Shown: piece after piece, positions 8,272 through 15,236 of the stretch | How the letters are laid out: every line of letters begins with the position of its first letter | Position numbering within the stretch: position 1 is the first letter of the stretch | Source: Haloprofundus halophilus | Lineage (GTDB): Archaea > Halobacteriota > Halobacteria > Halobacteriales > Haloferacaceae | Reading direction: 5' to 3' | Assembly (NCBI RefSeq): GCF_003439925.1 | Contig: NZ_QQRR01000001.1 | Coordinates: 62,001 to 126,000, forward strand | DNA: 64,000 bases | Position numbers and translations under genes: made by a program | The notes under the pieces: model-generated | What the model saw: the letters and a program-made list of their open reading frames with translations, nothing else | The model's database searches: none | Told to the model about the DNA's origin: nothing

Positions 8272-8385
8272 TCACGAAGGCGCCGACCGCAGGCCACCGC
8301 CGCACTTCGGACAGAGCGCGTAGTACGAGCGCGGTGTCACTCGCTGTTCACACCGCTCACAGACGAACACTGGACGTTCCGTCAT
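8272..8385 (-). CDS. Tiny zinc-finger protein (37 aa)
   Basis: A 37-residue protein with two CxxC motifs, CERC and CPKCGG, that can hold one zinc ion. It resembles the very short rubrerythrin-like zinc-ribbon proteins annotated in many haloarchaea. The ATG at 8385 was chosen over the longer frame because a TATA-like CGTTTAACG (8411-8419, minus strand) lies about 30 bases upstream. It is divergent from the MaoC gene, and the two promoters sit side by side in 8400-8480. Function unknown. Confidence 0.6.
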   Translation of the reverse strand: MTERPVFVCERCEQRVTPRSYYALCPKCGGGLRSAPS

Positions 8386-8449
8386 CGTCCGTACTGCTCG
8401 CCGCCGTGCGTTAAACGTTATCATGGGTGAGGCGACGGGTAGTACACAA

Positions 8450-8458
8450 ATTTTTATC
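8450..8458 (+). promoter_or_regulatory. TATA-like box of the MaoC gene
   Basis: Reads ATTTTTATC, centred about 27 bases before the GTG at 8481. It supports that GTG as a leaderless start rather than the upstream ATG. Confidence 0.55.
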
Positions 8459-8480
8459 ATCGATACGTGAATCGGGGGAC

Positions 8481-8942
8481 GTGCCATACAGTTACGAACC
8501 ACAGTACTTCGAGGAGTTCGAGGTCGGCCAAACGTTCGAGAGCGCCGGCCGCACCGTGACCGAGACGGATTTCGTCATGCACTCGGCGTTCTCGGGCGAC
8601 TGGACGGAACTACACAGCAACCGTCACTACGCCGACGACGAGTACTTCGGCGAGCGCGTCGCTCACGGGCCGATGACGTTCGTCCTCGCGACGGGACTCG
8701 TCTTCCGCTGCGGCTTCCTCGAACGCACCGTCGTCGCCTTCCTCGGCATGAACTACATGGACATCCCCGCACCGGTCAAGATGGGCGACACGATCTCACT
8801 GGAGATGGAAGTCGTCGAGACGAAACCGTTCTCCAGCCGTGACGACGCCGGTCTCGTCGTCATCGACTCCGAGATGACGAACCAAGAAGGCGAAACGGTG
8901 TTCGCCGGCGACATGAAGTTCATGATCAAGACCGAATCGTAG
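8481..8942 (+). CDS. MaoC-family (hot-dog) dehydratase
   Basis: A 153-residue single hot-dog domain of the MaoC/R-hydratase family, which hydrates or dehydrates acyl-CoA substrates. It opens with YFEEFEVGQTFESAGRTVTETD, the standard N-terminal signature. The catalytic region FSGDWTELHSN carries the Asp and His positions of the family. VAHGPMTFVLATGL and DTISLEMEVVETKP follow. The GTG start at 8481 gives the canonical N-terminus and fits the TATA box. In bacteria the ring-opening step of phenylacetate catabolism uses a MaoC-like domain of PaaZ, and this gene sits between paaK and paaABCD, so an oxepin-CoA hydrolase role is an attractive inference. A generic acyl-CoA hydratase is equally compatible. 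Confidence 0.85.
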   Translation: MPYSYEPQYFEEFEVGQTFESAGRTVTETDFVMHSAFSGDWTELHSNRHYADDEYFGERVAHGPMTFVLATGLVFRCGFLERTVVAFLGMNYMDIPAPVKMGDTISLEMEVVETKPFSSRDDAGLVVIDSEMTNQEGETVFAGDMKFMIKTES

Positions 8943-9046
8943 CCGAACGCTTCTCTTTCGGTTCCGCTTCGAGCATGTGGTTTGGACGACTCTCTCGCCG
9001 AGCGGATAGTGGCCGCGTCGGGCTAGTTTCGCCTCGTCACCGGGGT

Positions 9047-9064
9047 GGCTTGCTATGGCAAGCC
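9047..9064 (+). promoter_or_regulatory. Hairpin upstream of the acidic operon
   Basis: GGCTTGC-TATG-GCAAGCC forms a perfect 7-bp stem with a 4-base loop, ending 39 bases before the first gene of the acidic operon and about 105 bases after the MaoC stop. No T-run follows, so a regulatory role is as likely as termination. Confidence 0.4.
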
Positions 9065-9103
9065 GAATCACCTTCAGCGGAGCCGTTGACTCCTCACAAA
9101 GCA

Positions 9104-10069
9104 ATGGATCCGGAACGGTCATCCCATCGAGTTGGACGGGTAGCGGTAGACGGTGTCGAACGCAGAGTACTGCCGGACGGAGGGCAGTCGGCCGAGGCGG
9201 AAGACGCAGAGGAGGACGACGAGTCGGACACGTCCGACTCCGCCGAGGAGAGCGAACAGTCGGAGGAGTCCGACGAGTCCGCAGACGAAGACGAATCGGC
9301 AGACGAAGACGAATCGGCAGACGAAGACGAATCGGCAGACGAAGACGAATCGGCAGACGAAGACGAATCGGCAGACGAAGACGAGTCCGAAGAGTCGGCG
9401 GACGCGGAGGAACAGGAATCCGAAGAGTCGGCGGACGAGGAGTCCGAGGCCGACGAGGGAGACGAAGAGGAGTTCCCGTCGGAGACGGCCGAGGAGAAGA
9501 AAGACGCCTCCGACGAGCGACAGGAGGCGATGCGAGGCGAGGACGAGACGGGCGTCCTGTTCTTGGACCTCGAAGGGCTTCACCTCGACCTCCTCGGGCT
9601 TCAGGTCGACCTCGACGACGTGGTCCTCGACCTCTCCGCCCGAGAGGGCGACGGGAACCTCGTCGGCAACCTCCTGGCGGCCGTCGCCGGACTGCTCGAC
9701 GACGGACTCGGCAACATCGCCGACAAACTCCCGGGCGTCCCGGAGCTGCCGGAACTCGGCGACCTTCTGCCGTCGCTCGGCGGCGAGGGCGAAGAGGGCG
9801 AAGAGGGCGAAGGCGGCCGCCTCTCGTCCGCGGCGGACGCCACGAAGAGCACGCTCAAATCCGCCGCGAAGGAACTCCCGTTGCAGGAGATCGCGGTCCA
9901 GCTCATCGTCGGCGTGGTGAACCAGCTGTTCGGCGACACCGACGAGGAGGAGAGCGAGGCTGACGAGGACGAAAGCGACGAGAGCAACGGCGAGGAGAGC
10001 GACGGTGAGGGCGAGAACGGAGACGAAGAGAGCGACTCGTCCGACGACGAGGAGGACGGCGAATCGTGA
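9104..10069 (+). CDS. Hyperacidic repeat protein, first gene of the four-gene acidic operon
   Basis: A 321-residue protein in three parts. Residues about 30-145 are an almost uninterrupted Glu/Asp/Ser low-complexity region, including six copies of an ADEDES unit encoded by an 18-base DNA repeat. Residues about 146-215 form a hydrophobic patterned domain (LFLDLEGLHLDLLGLQVDL, then a GNLVGNLLAAVAGLLDD segment). That segment resembles a short motif seen in small bacterial and haloarchaeal hypothetical proteins (LLGL...GNLLGNLLCAVAGLL). The tail has a helix with KSAAKELPLQEIAVQLIVG, then a second acidic low-complexity end. No signal peptide is seen. The stop overlaps the GTG start of the next gene (GTGA). 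The ATG at 9104 was chosen because earlier in-frame sequence is basic and unlike the rest. Function unknown. Confidence 0.7.
   Translation: MDPERSSHRVGRVAVDGVERRVLPDGGQSAEAEDAEEDDESDTSDSAEESEQSEESDESADEDESADEDESADEDESADEDESADEDESADEDESEESADAEEQESEESADEESEADEGDEEEFPSETAEEKKDASDERQEAMRGEDETGVLFLDLEGLHLDLLGLQVDLDDVVLDLSAREGDGNLVGNLLAAVAGLLDDGLGNIADKLPGVPELPELGDLLPSLGGEGEEGEEGEGGRLSSAADATKSTLKSAAKELPLQEIAVQLIVGVVNQLFGDTDEEESEADEDESDESNGEESDGEGENGDEESDSSDDEEDGES
9281..9388 (+). repeat. 18-bp tandem repeat inside the acidic gene
   Basis: Six head-to-tail 18-base units (GCAGACGAAGACGAATCG, the last slightly diverged), each coding for one ADEDES hexapeptide. At DNA level the first five units are identical, which points to recent slippage or expansion. 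Confidence 0.9.
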
Positions 10070-10314
10070 GCGAGTCGTCGCTTCTCGGCCGACTCGACGT
10101 GACCGAGTTGTTGACGAACCTCGACTACGACGACCTGCTGGCCGACACGAAGTGGGACGGAATCCAGGACGAGGACGGTCTCGGCGAGCGACTCGGCGGC
10201 CGAGGCGGCGAGGTCCTCGGTGCGCTCGTGGGCTCTGCGCTCGGCGCACTCCTCGGCGAGCAGGTCGTCGAGGGCGCGCTCGGTCGGTTCGTCGGAGGGA
10301 ACGACGATGAGTGA
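10066..10314 (+). CDS. Small glycine-zipper protein of the acidic operon
   Basis: An 82-residue protein starting with a GTG that overlaps the previous stop. The N-terminal half (LLGRLDVTELLTNLDYDDLL) is acidic and amphipathic. The C-terminal half is a run of small residues with glycines every three to five positions (LGGRGGEVLGALVGSALGALLGE, residues about 45-67). That is a glycine-zipper pattern that could pack helices or sit in a membrane. The next gene has a similar GRKLGGRLGRELGKRFG stretch, hinting that the two associate. Its 3' end overlaps the next start by 8 bases. Family unknown. Confidence 0.65.
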   Translation: MSESSLLGRLDVTELLTNLDYDDLLADTKWDGIQDEDGLGERLGGRGGEVLGALVGSALGALLGEQVVEGALGRFVGGNDDE

Positions 10315-11110
10315 CAGCGATTCGTCCTCCTCGTCGTCGCTGCAGAGCGTCGTCGCCGACGAAGTCGAAGACCAGATAGACGGCCGCGAAGTCGGCGAGA
10401 GCATCGGCCGAAAGCTCGGCGGTCGATTGGGTCGCGAACTCGGCAAGCGGTTCGGCCACACGGTCGACGAGACGGTCCGGGAGGGCGTCGAAGCGGGAAA
10501 GAGACCGTTCGAGATTCTCGCGGACGTAAAGGAGCGGCTCGAAGAGGCCATCCTGAACTCGCTCGGAAGCCGCGAGGCGGTCGAGGAGAGCGCCAGCGCA
10601 CTGCGCGACGCGGTCTCCGAACCGAGTGAGATAGAACAGGCGGCCGAGGATGCCTCGGAGTCGGCTAAAGAGACAGCCGAGAGCGCGGAAGAGGAGGCGA
10701 CTGACGCCGCCGAGAGCGCCGAGGAGACGGCCGAAGATGCCGCCGAGAGCGCCGAGGAGACGGCCGAAGATGCCGCCGAGAGTGCCGAAGAGACGGCCGA
10801 AGACGCCGCCGAGAGTACCGAAGAGACGGCCGAAGACGCCGCTGACGAGGCGGAATCACGCGCGTCGGACGCCGTTCCGGACAACCTCAGCGACGTTCGC
10901 CGGGAGACGTACCGGGAACTGCTCGAAACAGTCTCCTACCGCGAACTGCAGTCGATGGCGAAGGACGCGGAGATAAAGGCGAACCAGAGCCGCGAGGAAC
11001 TCGTCGACGACCTCGTCGAGCAGTTCGATAAGGAGACCGAGTCGGCCGAGGAGCCCGAGGAATCCGACGAATCCACCGAATCCGACGACGGGGGTGACGA
11101 AGACGAATGA
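10307..11110 (+). CDS. LEA-like hendecad-repeat protein with SAP/Rho-N-like C-terminus
   Basis: A 267-residue acidic protein. Residues about 28-48 hold a basic glycine-rich helix (IGRKLGGRLGRELGKRFG). A helical linker follows (KRPFEILADVKERLEEAIL). Residues 132-175 are four near-perfect 11-residue repeats of the form EDAAESAEETA, like the hendecads of group-3 LEA desiccation proteins but much more acidic. Residues about 197-245 (RRETYRELLETVSYRELQSM and KAN-SREELVDDLVEQF) look like the SAP/Rho-N helix-extended-helix fold, which often binds nucleic acid. The stop overlaps the ATG of the next gene (ATGA). Function unknown; nucleic-acid or membrane association is an inference. Confidence 0.65.
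   Translation: MSDSDSSSSSSLQSVVADEVEDQIDGREVGESIGRKLGGRLGRELGKRFGHTVDETVREGVEAGKRPFEILADVKERLEEAILNSLGSREAVEESASALRDAVSEPSEIEQAAEDASESAKETAESAEEEATDAAESAEETAEDAAESAEETAEDAAESAEETAEDAAESTEETAEDAADEAESRASDAVPDNLSDVRRETYRELLETVSYRELQSMAKDAEIKANQSREELVDDLVEQFDKETESAEEPEESDESTESDDGGDEDE
10700..10831 (+). repeat. 33-bp tandem repeat coding LEA-like hendecads
   Basis: Four 33-base units encoding residues 132-175. The units differ by a few synonymous changes (GAT/GAC, AGC/AGT) and one Ala-to-Thr change, so they are older than the 18-bp repeat of the first gene. Confidence 0.85.
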
Positions 11111-11880
11111 CCGACGCCGCCGAGACCGTCGACCGTCTCCTCGACGGGGTGAGACAGGAACTCTCGGCGTCCGACGAGGAGAGCGACGACAGACTCCGCG
11201 AACTCGCCGAAGAGACGTCGGCGTTCGTCGACGAGACGACGACCGAAGACCTCATCAAAGCCGTCGGTCTCACGGACGACGACGGCGACCACGTGGAGAC
11301 GATTCCGAACGCCCTCGCCGTCGGCGGCGAGGAATCGGTGCTCGACCTCAAGACGATTCTCGCACTGTCGAAGACCGAGGGCCTGGAGGACGAGGAGACG
11401 ATGGGCGAACTCCGCGAACGACTCTCCGAACTCACCGCGGAAGCGGACGAGGCCGAACGGACCGCCGAGAGCGAGGCGGCCGACGAGGACGAGGTCGATG
11501 CCGAGGCCGAAGCGACCGACGGAGCGGAGTCCGAAGCGGTCGAAGCCGGGGAGGCCGAAACCGAAGCGAGCGAAGAACCCGAGTCGGAGAGCGACGACTC
11601 GCTACTTACGGCGTTGTTACAGTCGCAACTCGACGGGGCGGCCGACTCGCTCCGAGCCAGCGTCGAACAGATGCAGGCGGACGACGAGGAGCAGACGGAC
11701 GAGGAAGCGGAAGCCGAAGCCGACGTCGAGGACGAAGAAGACGACGACGGTCTCCTCGACGTCGGCGACGACGGCGAGGACCGCGGTTCGCGGGGGCGCG
11801 CGACGATGCATTCGACCGTGCCGAAGTCGCGCCGCGACATGAACGGCGTCGCCCGTCACTCGACCGTGCCGAAGCGGTGA
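11107..11880 (+). CDS. Acidic protein with duplicated HSTVPK tail, last gene of the acidic operon
   Basis: A 257-residue protein. Residues 1-110 are an ordered, mostly helical domain (TVDRLLDGVRQELSAS, then VLDLKTILALSKTEGLEDEE). A long Glu/Asp/Ala linker follows, with a hydrophobic patch at about 165-190 (DSLLTALLQSQLDGAADSLR), then a second acidic run. The last 29 residues turn basic and contain MHSTVPKSRR and again RHSTVPKR, a duplicated motif at the very C-terminus of a hyperacidic chain. The ATG overlaps the previous stop, so all four genes (9104-11880) look translationally coupled. I know no family for it. Confidence 0.65.
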   Translation: MTDAAETVDRLLDGVRQELSASDEESDDRLRELAEETSAFVDETTTEDLIKAVGLTDDDGDHVETIPNALAVGGEESVLDLKTILALSKTEGLEDEETMGELRERLSELTAEADEAERTAESEAADEDEVDAEAEATDGAESEAVEAGEAETEASEEPESESDDSLLTALLQSQLDGAADSLRASVEQMQADDEEQTDEEAEAEADVEDEEDDDGLLDVGDDGEDRGSRGRATMHSTVPKSRRDMNGVARHSTVPKR

Positions 11881-11895
11881 ACGGCCCCGATCGGA

Positions 11896-11946
11896 CGCCC
11901 GCGACCGCCCGCGACCGCCCGCGACCGCCCGCGACCGCCCGCGACC
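11896..11946 (+). repeat. 10-bp tandem repeat (GCGACCGCCC)
   Basis: Four complete GCGACCGCCC units (11901-11940) with partial copies on each side, starting 16 bases after the stop of the last acidic gene. It is non-coding and lies in the gap before the YihY gene. Confidence 0.9.
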
Positions 11947-12042
11947 TCTCACTCGAGACGACGTTTCGTCCCTCGACTGTCCGGACGACGTCGACGACCG
12001 ACGTCGGCGAAACGCTTTCCGCCGCGGCGTTGACCGGACGAT

Positions 12043-13188
12043 GTGAGTACTCGACGCTCCCCCATCACGGTCGGCAGAGCCGTTCTCGAAGAGTTCAGCT
12101 CGAAGAACGTCGCGTTCATGGCCGGCAGCCTCGCGTACAACGCGTTCGTCTCGTTGATTCCCCTGTTGCTCCTCGTCGTGCTTCTCGTGTCGCTTCTGGG
12201 GTCCGAGCAACTCGAAGGGCGGGTTTCGGGCCTGGTCGCGTCGTCGCTGACTCCCGCGACGGGTAACTTGGTCTCGAACGCCCTCGACAGCGCGAGCGAG
12301 GGGACCGGACTCTCCATCGTCGGTATCGTCGTGCTGCTGTGGGGGACGCTGAAGATATTCCGCGGTCTCGACACCGCCTTCTCGGAGATTTACGAGACCG
12401 AAGACAGCAACGAGTTCGTCGACCAACTCCGCGACGGACTCGTCGTCTTCGTCGCGCTCCTCGTCGGCATCACGGCGATGGTCGCCGCCAGCACCGCCTT
12501 CGCCGCCTTCGAGTCGCTACCCTGGCTCGGCCTCCTCAACCCGCTCGTGTTGGTTCTCGGACTGAGCATCGCGTTCCTCCCGCTGTACTACGTGTTCCCC
12601 GACACCGACCTCTCGGTCCGCGGTATCCTCCCCGGCGTGTTGACGGCGGCGGTCGGGTGGGCGCTCCTCCAGGGCGCGTTCCAGTTCTACATCGCCTTCT
12701 CGGACAAATCCGAGGCGTACGGCGTGCTCGGCGGCGTCATCCTCCTCGTGACCTGGCTCTACTTCGGCGGCCTCGTCCTCCTGCTCGGCGCGGTCGTCAA
12801 CGCCGTCGTCGGTGGCTACGCGACCGGCGCGTCGGGCGGCGTCGGTCGCGGTGCCGCCGAGCGAGCGGCGAATCGCGGCCCGCTGCGCGAAGACCGCCTG
12901 AACCGCGACCAAGCGGCGAGCTATCTGCGGCGACTCCGCGAGGATGTCGCGCGGCGGTACGAGGGGATGGAACCGACGACGACCGACGGGACGCGCGGCC
13001 GCCCGCGGATGCCGGAGACCGGGACGCTCGAAGTCGAAGAGCGAGCGGTCGAGGAGGACGACGGACAAAGTTACGAGGTGCGACTTCGGTGGGAGGTCGA
13101 CGAGACCGACGCCCGTGTCGACTCTGAGGCGACGGAGACCGCCGACACGGAGTCGCCGGACCGGTCGTCGACGCCCGGAGACGACTGA
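12043..13188 (+). CDS. YihY/BrkB-family membrane protein
   Basis: A 381-residue inner-membrane protein of the YihY (BrkB) family, whose function is not settled. About six membrane segments lie within residues 25-270. The family signature near the start is KNVAFMAGSLAYNAFVSLIPLLLL; LWGTLKIFRGLDTAFSEIYE and the C-terminal YGVLGGVILLVTWLYFGGLVLLLGAVVNAV follow. The last 110 residues are a charged cytoplasmic tail typical of haloarchaeal members. The GTG at 12043 is used; an overlapping ATG at 12041 is out of frame and hits a stop at once. It is on the same strand as the acidic operon but 162 bases away. Confidence 0.9.
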   Translation: MSTRRSPITVGRAVLEEFSSKNVAFMAGSLAYNAFVSLIPLLLLVVLLVSLLGSEQLEGRVSGLVASSLTPATGNLVSNALDSASEGTGLSIVGIVVLLWGTLKIFRGLDTAFSEIYETEDSNEFVDQLRDGLVVFVALLVGITAMVAASTAFAAFESLPWLGLLNPLVLVLGLSIAFLPLYYVFPDTDLSVRGILPGVLTAAVGWALLQGAFQFYIAFSDKSEAYGVLGGVILLVTWLYFGGLVLLLGAVVNAVVGGYATGASGGVGRGAAERAANRGPLREDRLNRDQAASYLRRLREDVARRYEGMEPTTTDGTRGRPRMPETGTLEVEERAVEEDDGQSYEVRLRWEVDETDARVDSEATETADTESPDRSSTPGDD

Positions 13189-13236
13189 CCCCGACCGGGC
13201 TCGACTAATCGACTCCGACCGACCGGGTTCGACCGA

Positions 13237-13878
13237 CTATCGCTGACCGAGAATCTGTCCCAACAACCCCGTCTGTCCGCGCCGAAGGCGTTCGAGAAAC
13301 GCCGACTTGCTGATTCCCAACTCCTCCGCGACTTCGGTCGCCGTCGCCGCCTTCGGTACCGAGAAGTAGCCCATCTCCAGCGCCGCCCGGAGCGCCGCCT
13401 CCTGCGCGGGCGTCACGTCCCACCGCGCGGCGGCCGAATCGGCCTGCGGACCGAGCGGGTAGACGCGTTCGAGCGTCACGCCGACGGCCTCTCCGGCGGC
13501 AGCCAAGACCCCTTGGAGCACGTCGTAACCGACGACTGCGCCGGTGAACCGCTCCTCGCCGTCGCGATAGGTCAGCGCCTCCGCGACGAACCCCGCGTCG
13601 GTCAGTTCGTGGACGATGCAGGGATGCTTCGAGAGACACCGGTACGTGTCTCGCTCCTCGGCGGTCGCGCGGTGGAGGTAGCGCAGCCGTTCGTCGCCGT
13701 CGAGCGTCGCCGCGAGTTCGTCGCTCGTCGGCGAACCGAACCGGAGGAGGACGTTGCCGTCGCCGCGCAACTGCGGCGGTTCGCACTCGATGGTCGCGTT
13801 CGCCGCCCGCGACGCCGCCGCCAACGGGCAGTCGTCGCCGGTCACGCGGAACTCCACGACCAGACACTCCTCGCGCAT
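13237..13878 (-). CDS. Bat-type HTH-10 transcriptional regulator
   Basis: A 213-residue regulator. The N-terminal two thirds form a beta-rich sensor region typical of haloarchaeal Bat-like proteins and contain a few cysteines (CLVVEF, DDCPLAAA, RCLSKHPC). The C-terminal part from about 155 is an HTH-10 domain: WDVTPAQEAALRAALEMGYF, then TATEVAEELGISKSAFLERL as the DNA-reading helices. I placed the start at 13878 because a TATA-like box (13904-13912) sits about 30 bases away; the ATG at 13905 overlaps that box. It is transcribed divergently from paaA with only 85 bases between the starts, so it is the natural candidate to control the paa operon. Confidence 0.85.
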   Translation of the reverse strand: MREECLVVEFRVTGDDCPLAAASRAANATIECEPPQLRGDGNVLLRFGSPTSDELAATLDGDERLRYLHRATAEERDTYRCLSKHPCIVHELTDAGFVAEALTYRDGEERFTGAVVGYDVLQGVLAAAGEAVGVTLERVYPLGPQADSAAARWDVTPAQEAALRAALEMGYFSVPKAATATEVAEELGISKSAFLERLRRGQTGLLGQILGQR

Positions 13879-13903
13879 CGACCGCTTATCGTGCGGCGGG
13901 GAC

Positions 13904-13912
13904 ATATAAATG
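13904..13912 (-). promoter_or_regulatory. TATA box between the HTH-10 regulator and paaA
   Basis: Reads CATTTATAT on the minus strand and ATATAAATG on the plus strand. The spacing (about 30 bases) fits the regulator gene. On the plus strand it could start a paaA mRNA with a short leader, so the two promoters may share this element. Confidence 0.5.
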
Positions 13913-13963
13913 CCGCCTATAGCCGGGTGAACGCGTAAGCCGGACAATCTGTAACGAACGACC

Positions 13964-14908
13964 ATGGACCTCGACACCGTCAAAGAGCGGGCCGGACCCA
14001 GGCAGTTCAGCCCGAAGGACGACATGCCGGAGGAGTATCGGAAGGCGGCGACGCGGATGATTCAGTTCCACGCCAACTCCGAGGTGATGGGCGGCTACCT
14101 CGACAAGGCGTTCACGCGCATGGCCCCGAGTCTGGACCGGAAGCTCGCGTGCACGGCGAAGACGCAGGACGAGATCGGGCACGCGCAGTTGCTCTACCGC
14201 GCCGCCGAGACGCTCGGCGTGAAGACGCGCGAGGAGATGCTCGACGAACTCGAACGCGGCGACGGGAAGTTCCTCAACTGCTTTCACTACCCGGTGAACT
14301 CGTGGTACGAGGCGCCGATGATCGACTTCTTCGTCGACGGCGGCGCGATGCGTCGGCAGGCGACGCTCAAGAGCACCTCGTGGGAACCGTACGCGCACGC
14401 CATGGACAAGGTGTGCTTCGAGGAAGGGTTCCACGTCAAGCACGGCGAGGACATCCTCCGCGAACTCATGCGATCCTCGAAGGCGAACCAGGAGCGTACT
14501 CAGGAGGTATTCGACACGTGGTGGCCGCGCATCCTGCAGTTCTTCGGGCCGATGAACAGCGAGAGCACGCACAACGACTTCGCCCAGCAGGTCGGACTGA
14601 AGACCGTCTCGAACTCCGAACTCCGCCAGGCGTTTCTGAACGCCTACATCCCGAAGGCCGAGAAGTACGGTCTCAAGATACCCGACGAACCCAGAATCGA
14701 GTACGACGAGGAGACTGGCAAGTACACCGTCGTCGAGGAGGACCTCGACTGGGACGAGTTCTGGACCATCGCCAAGAACGACTACGAGGGCAGTTACGAA
14801 CAGATCGGGTCGCGTCGCCAGCGCCACGAGGCGGTGTCGTGGGTGCGCGAGGCGATGGACAGCTGGGAGAACGAATCGGCGGGCACGACCCCGCAGGCAG
14901 CTGATTAA
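13964..14908 (+). CDS. paaA: Phenylacetyl-CoA epoxidase subunit PaaA
   Basis: A 314-residue ferritin-like diiron subunit, the catalytic chain of the ring-1,2-phenylacetyl-CoA epoxidase complex. The helical bundle carries metal-ligand motifs KTQDEIGHAQLLYR (about 64-77) and CFEEGFHVKHGEDI (about 150-165). HFHYPVNSW-like and WWPRILQFFGPM stretches are also typical of PaaA. It is the first gene of an operon with paaB (1 base after the stop), paaC, paaD and a small zinc-ribbon gene. The complex oxygenates phenylacetyl-CoA made by PaaK. The ATG at 13964 gives the full family length. Confidence 0.96.
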   Translation: MDLDTVKERAGPRQFSPKDDMPEEYRKAATRMIQFHANSEVMGGYLDKAFTRMAPSLDRKLACTAKTQDEIGHAQLLYRAAETLGVKTREEMLDELERGDGKFLNCFHYPVNSWYEAPMIDFFVDGGAMRRQATLKSTSWEPYAHAMDKVCFEEGFHVKHGEDILRELMRSSKANQERTQEVFDTWWPRILQFFGPMNSESTHNDFAQQVGLKTVSNSELRQAFLNAYIPKAEKYGLKIPDEPRIEYDEETGKYTVVEEDLDWDEFWTIAKNDYEGSYEQIGSRRQRHEAVSWVREAMDSWENESAGTTPQAAD

Positions 14909-14909
14909 A

Positions 14910-15236
14910 ATGATCTGGGAAGTGTTCAGACAGGAGAAACCCGGGAAGTACCACCAGCACTGCGGCAACGTCCACGCGCCGGACCGCGACATGGCGCTGA
15001 TGTTCGCGCAGATTCAACACGGCCGCCGCATGCAGACCAACAGCCTCTGGGTCGTCCCGCGCGACGAAATCGGCGAGGTCGACATCGACGAGGCGAAGTT
15101 CGGCGGCACGACCGACAAGGCGTACCGCTGGGCGATGACGTACAACGACGTCGACGCCAGTTTCGCCGCCGAGGTCGAAGAGAGTGAGGACGAACAGCGC
15201 GAAGCTGCCGAAAAGCGCAAGGAGGCGCAGTCGTGA
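14910..15236 (+). CDS. paaB: Phenylacetyl-CoA epoxidase subunit PaaB
   Basis: A 108-residue PaaB, the small structural subunit thought to bridge PaaA-PaaC heterodimers. It opens with MIWEVFRQEKPGKYHQHCGN, matching the family start, and contains HAPDRDMALMFAQIQHGRR and SLWVVPRDEIGE. The last 25 residues are an acidic-basic tail (EESEDEQREAAEKRKE) that lies outside the conserved core. Its stop overlaps the GTG start of paaC by 4 bases, indicating coupled translation within the paa operon. Confidence 0.95.
   Translation: MIWEVFRQEKPGKYHQHCGNVHAPDRDMALMFAQIQHGRRMQTNSLWVVPRDEIGEVDIDEAKFGGTTDKAYRWAMTYNDVDASFAAEVEESEDEQREAAEKRKEAQS

Noticed and set aside
9281-9388. Possible CRISPR-like array
   Set aside because: The 18-base units are head to tail without spacers and encode in-frame ADEDES peptides.
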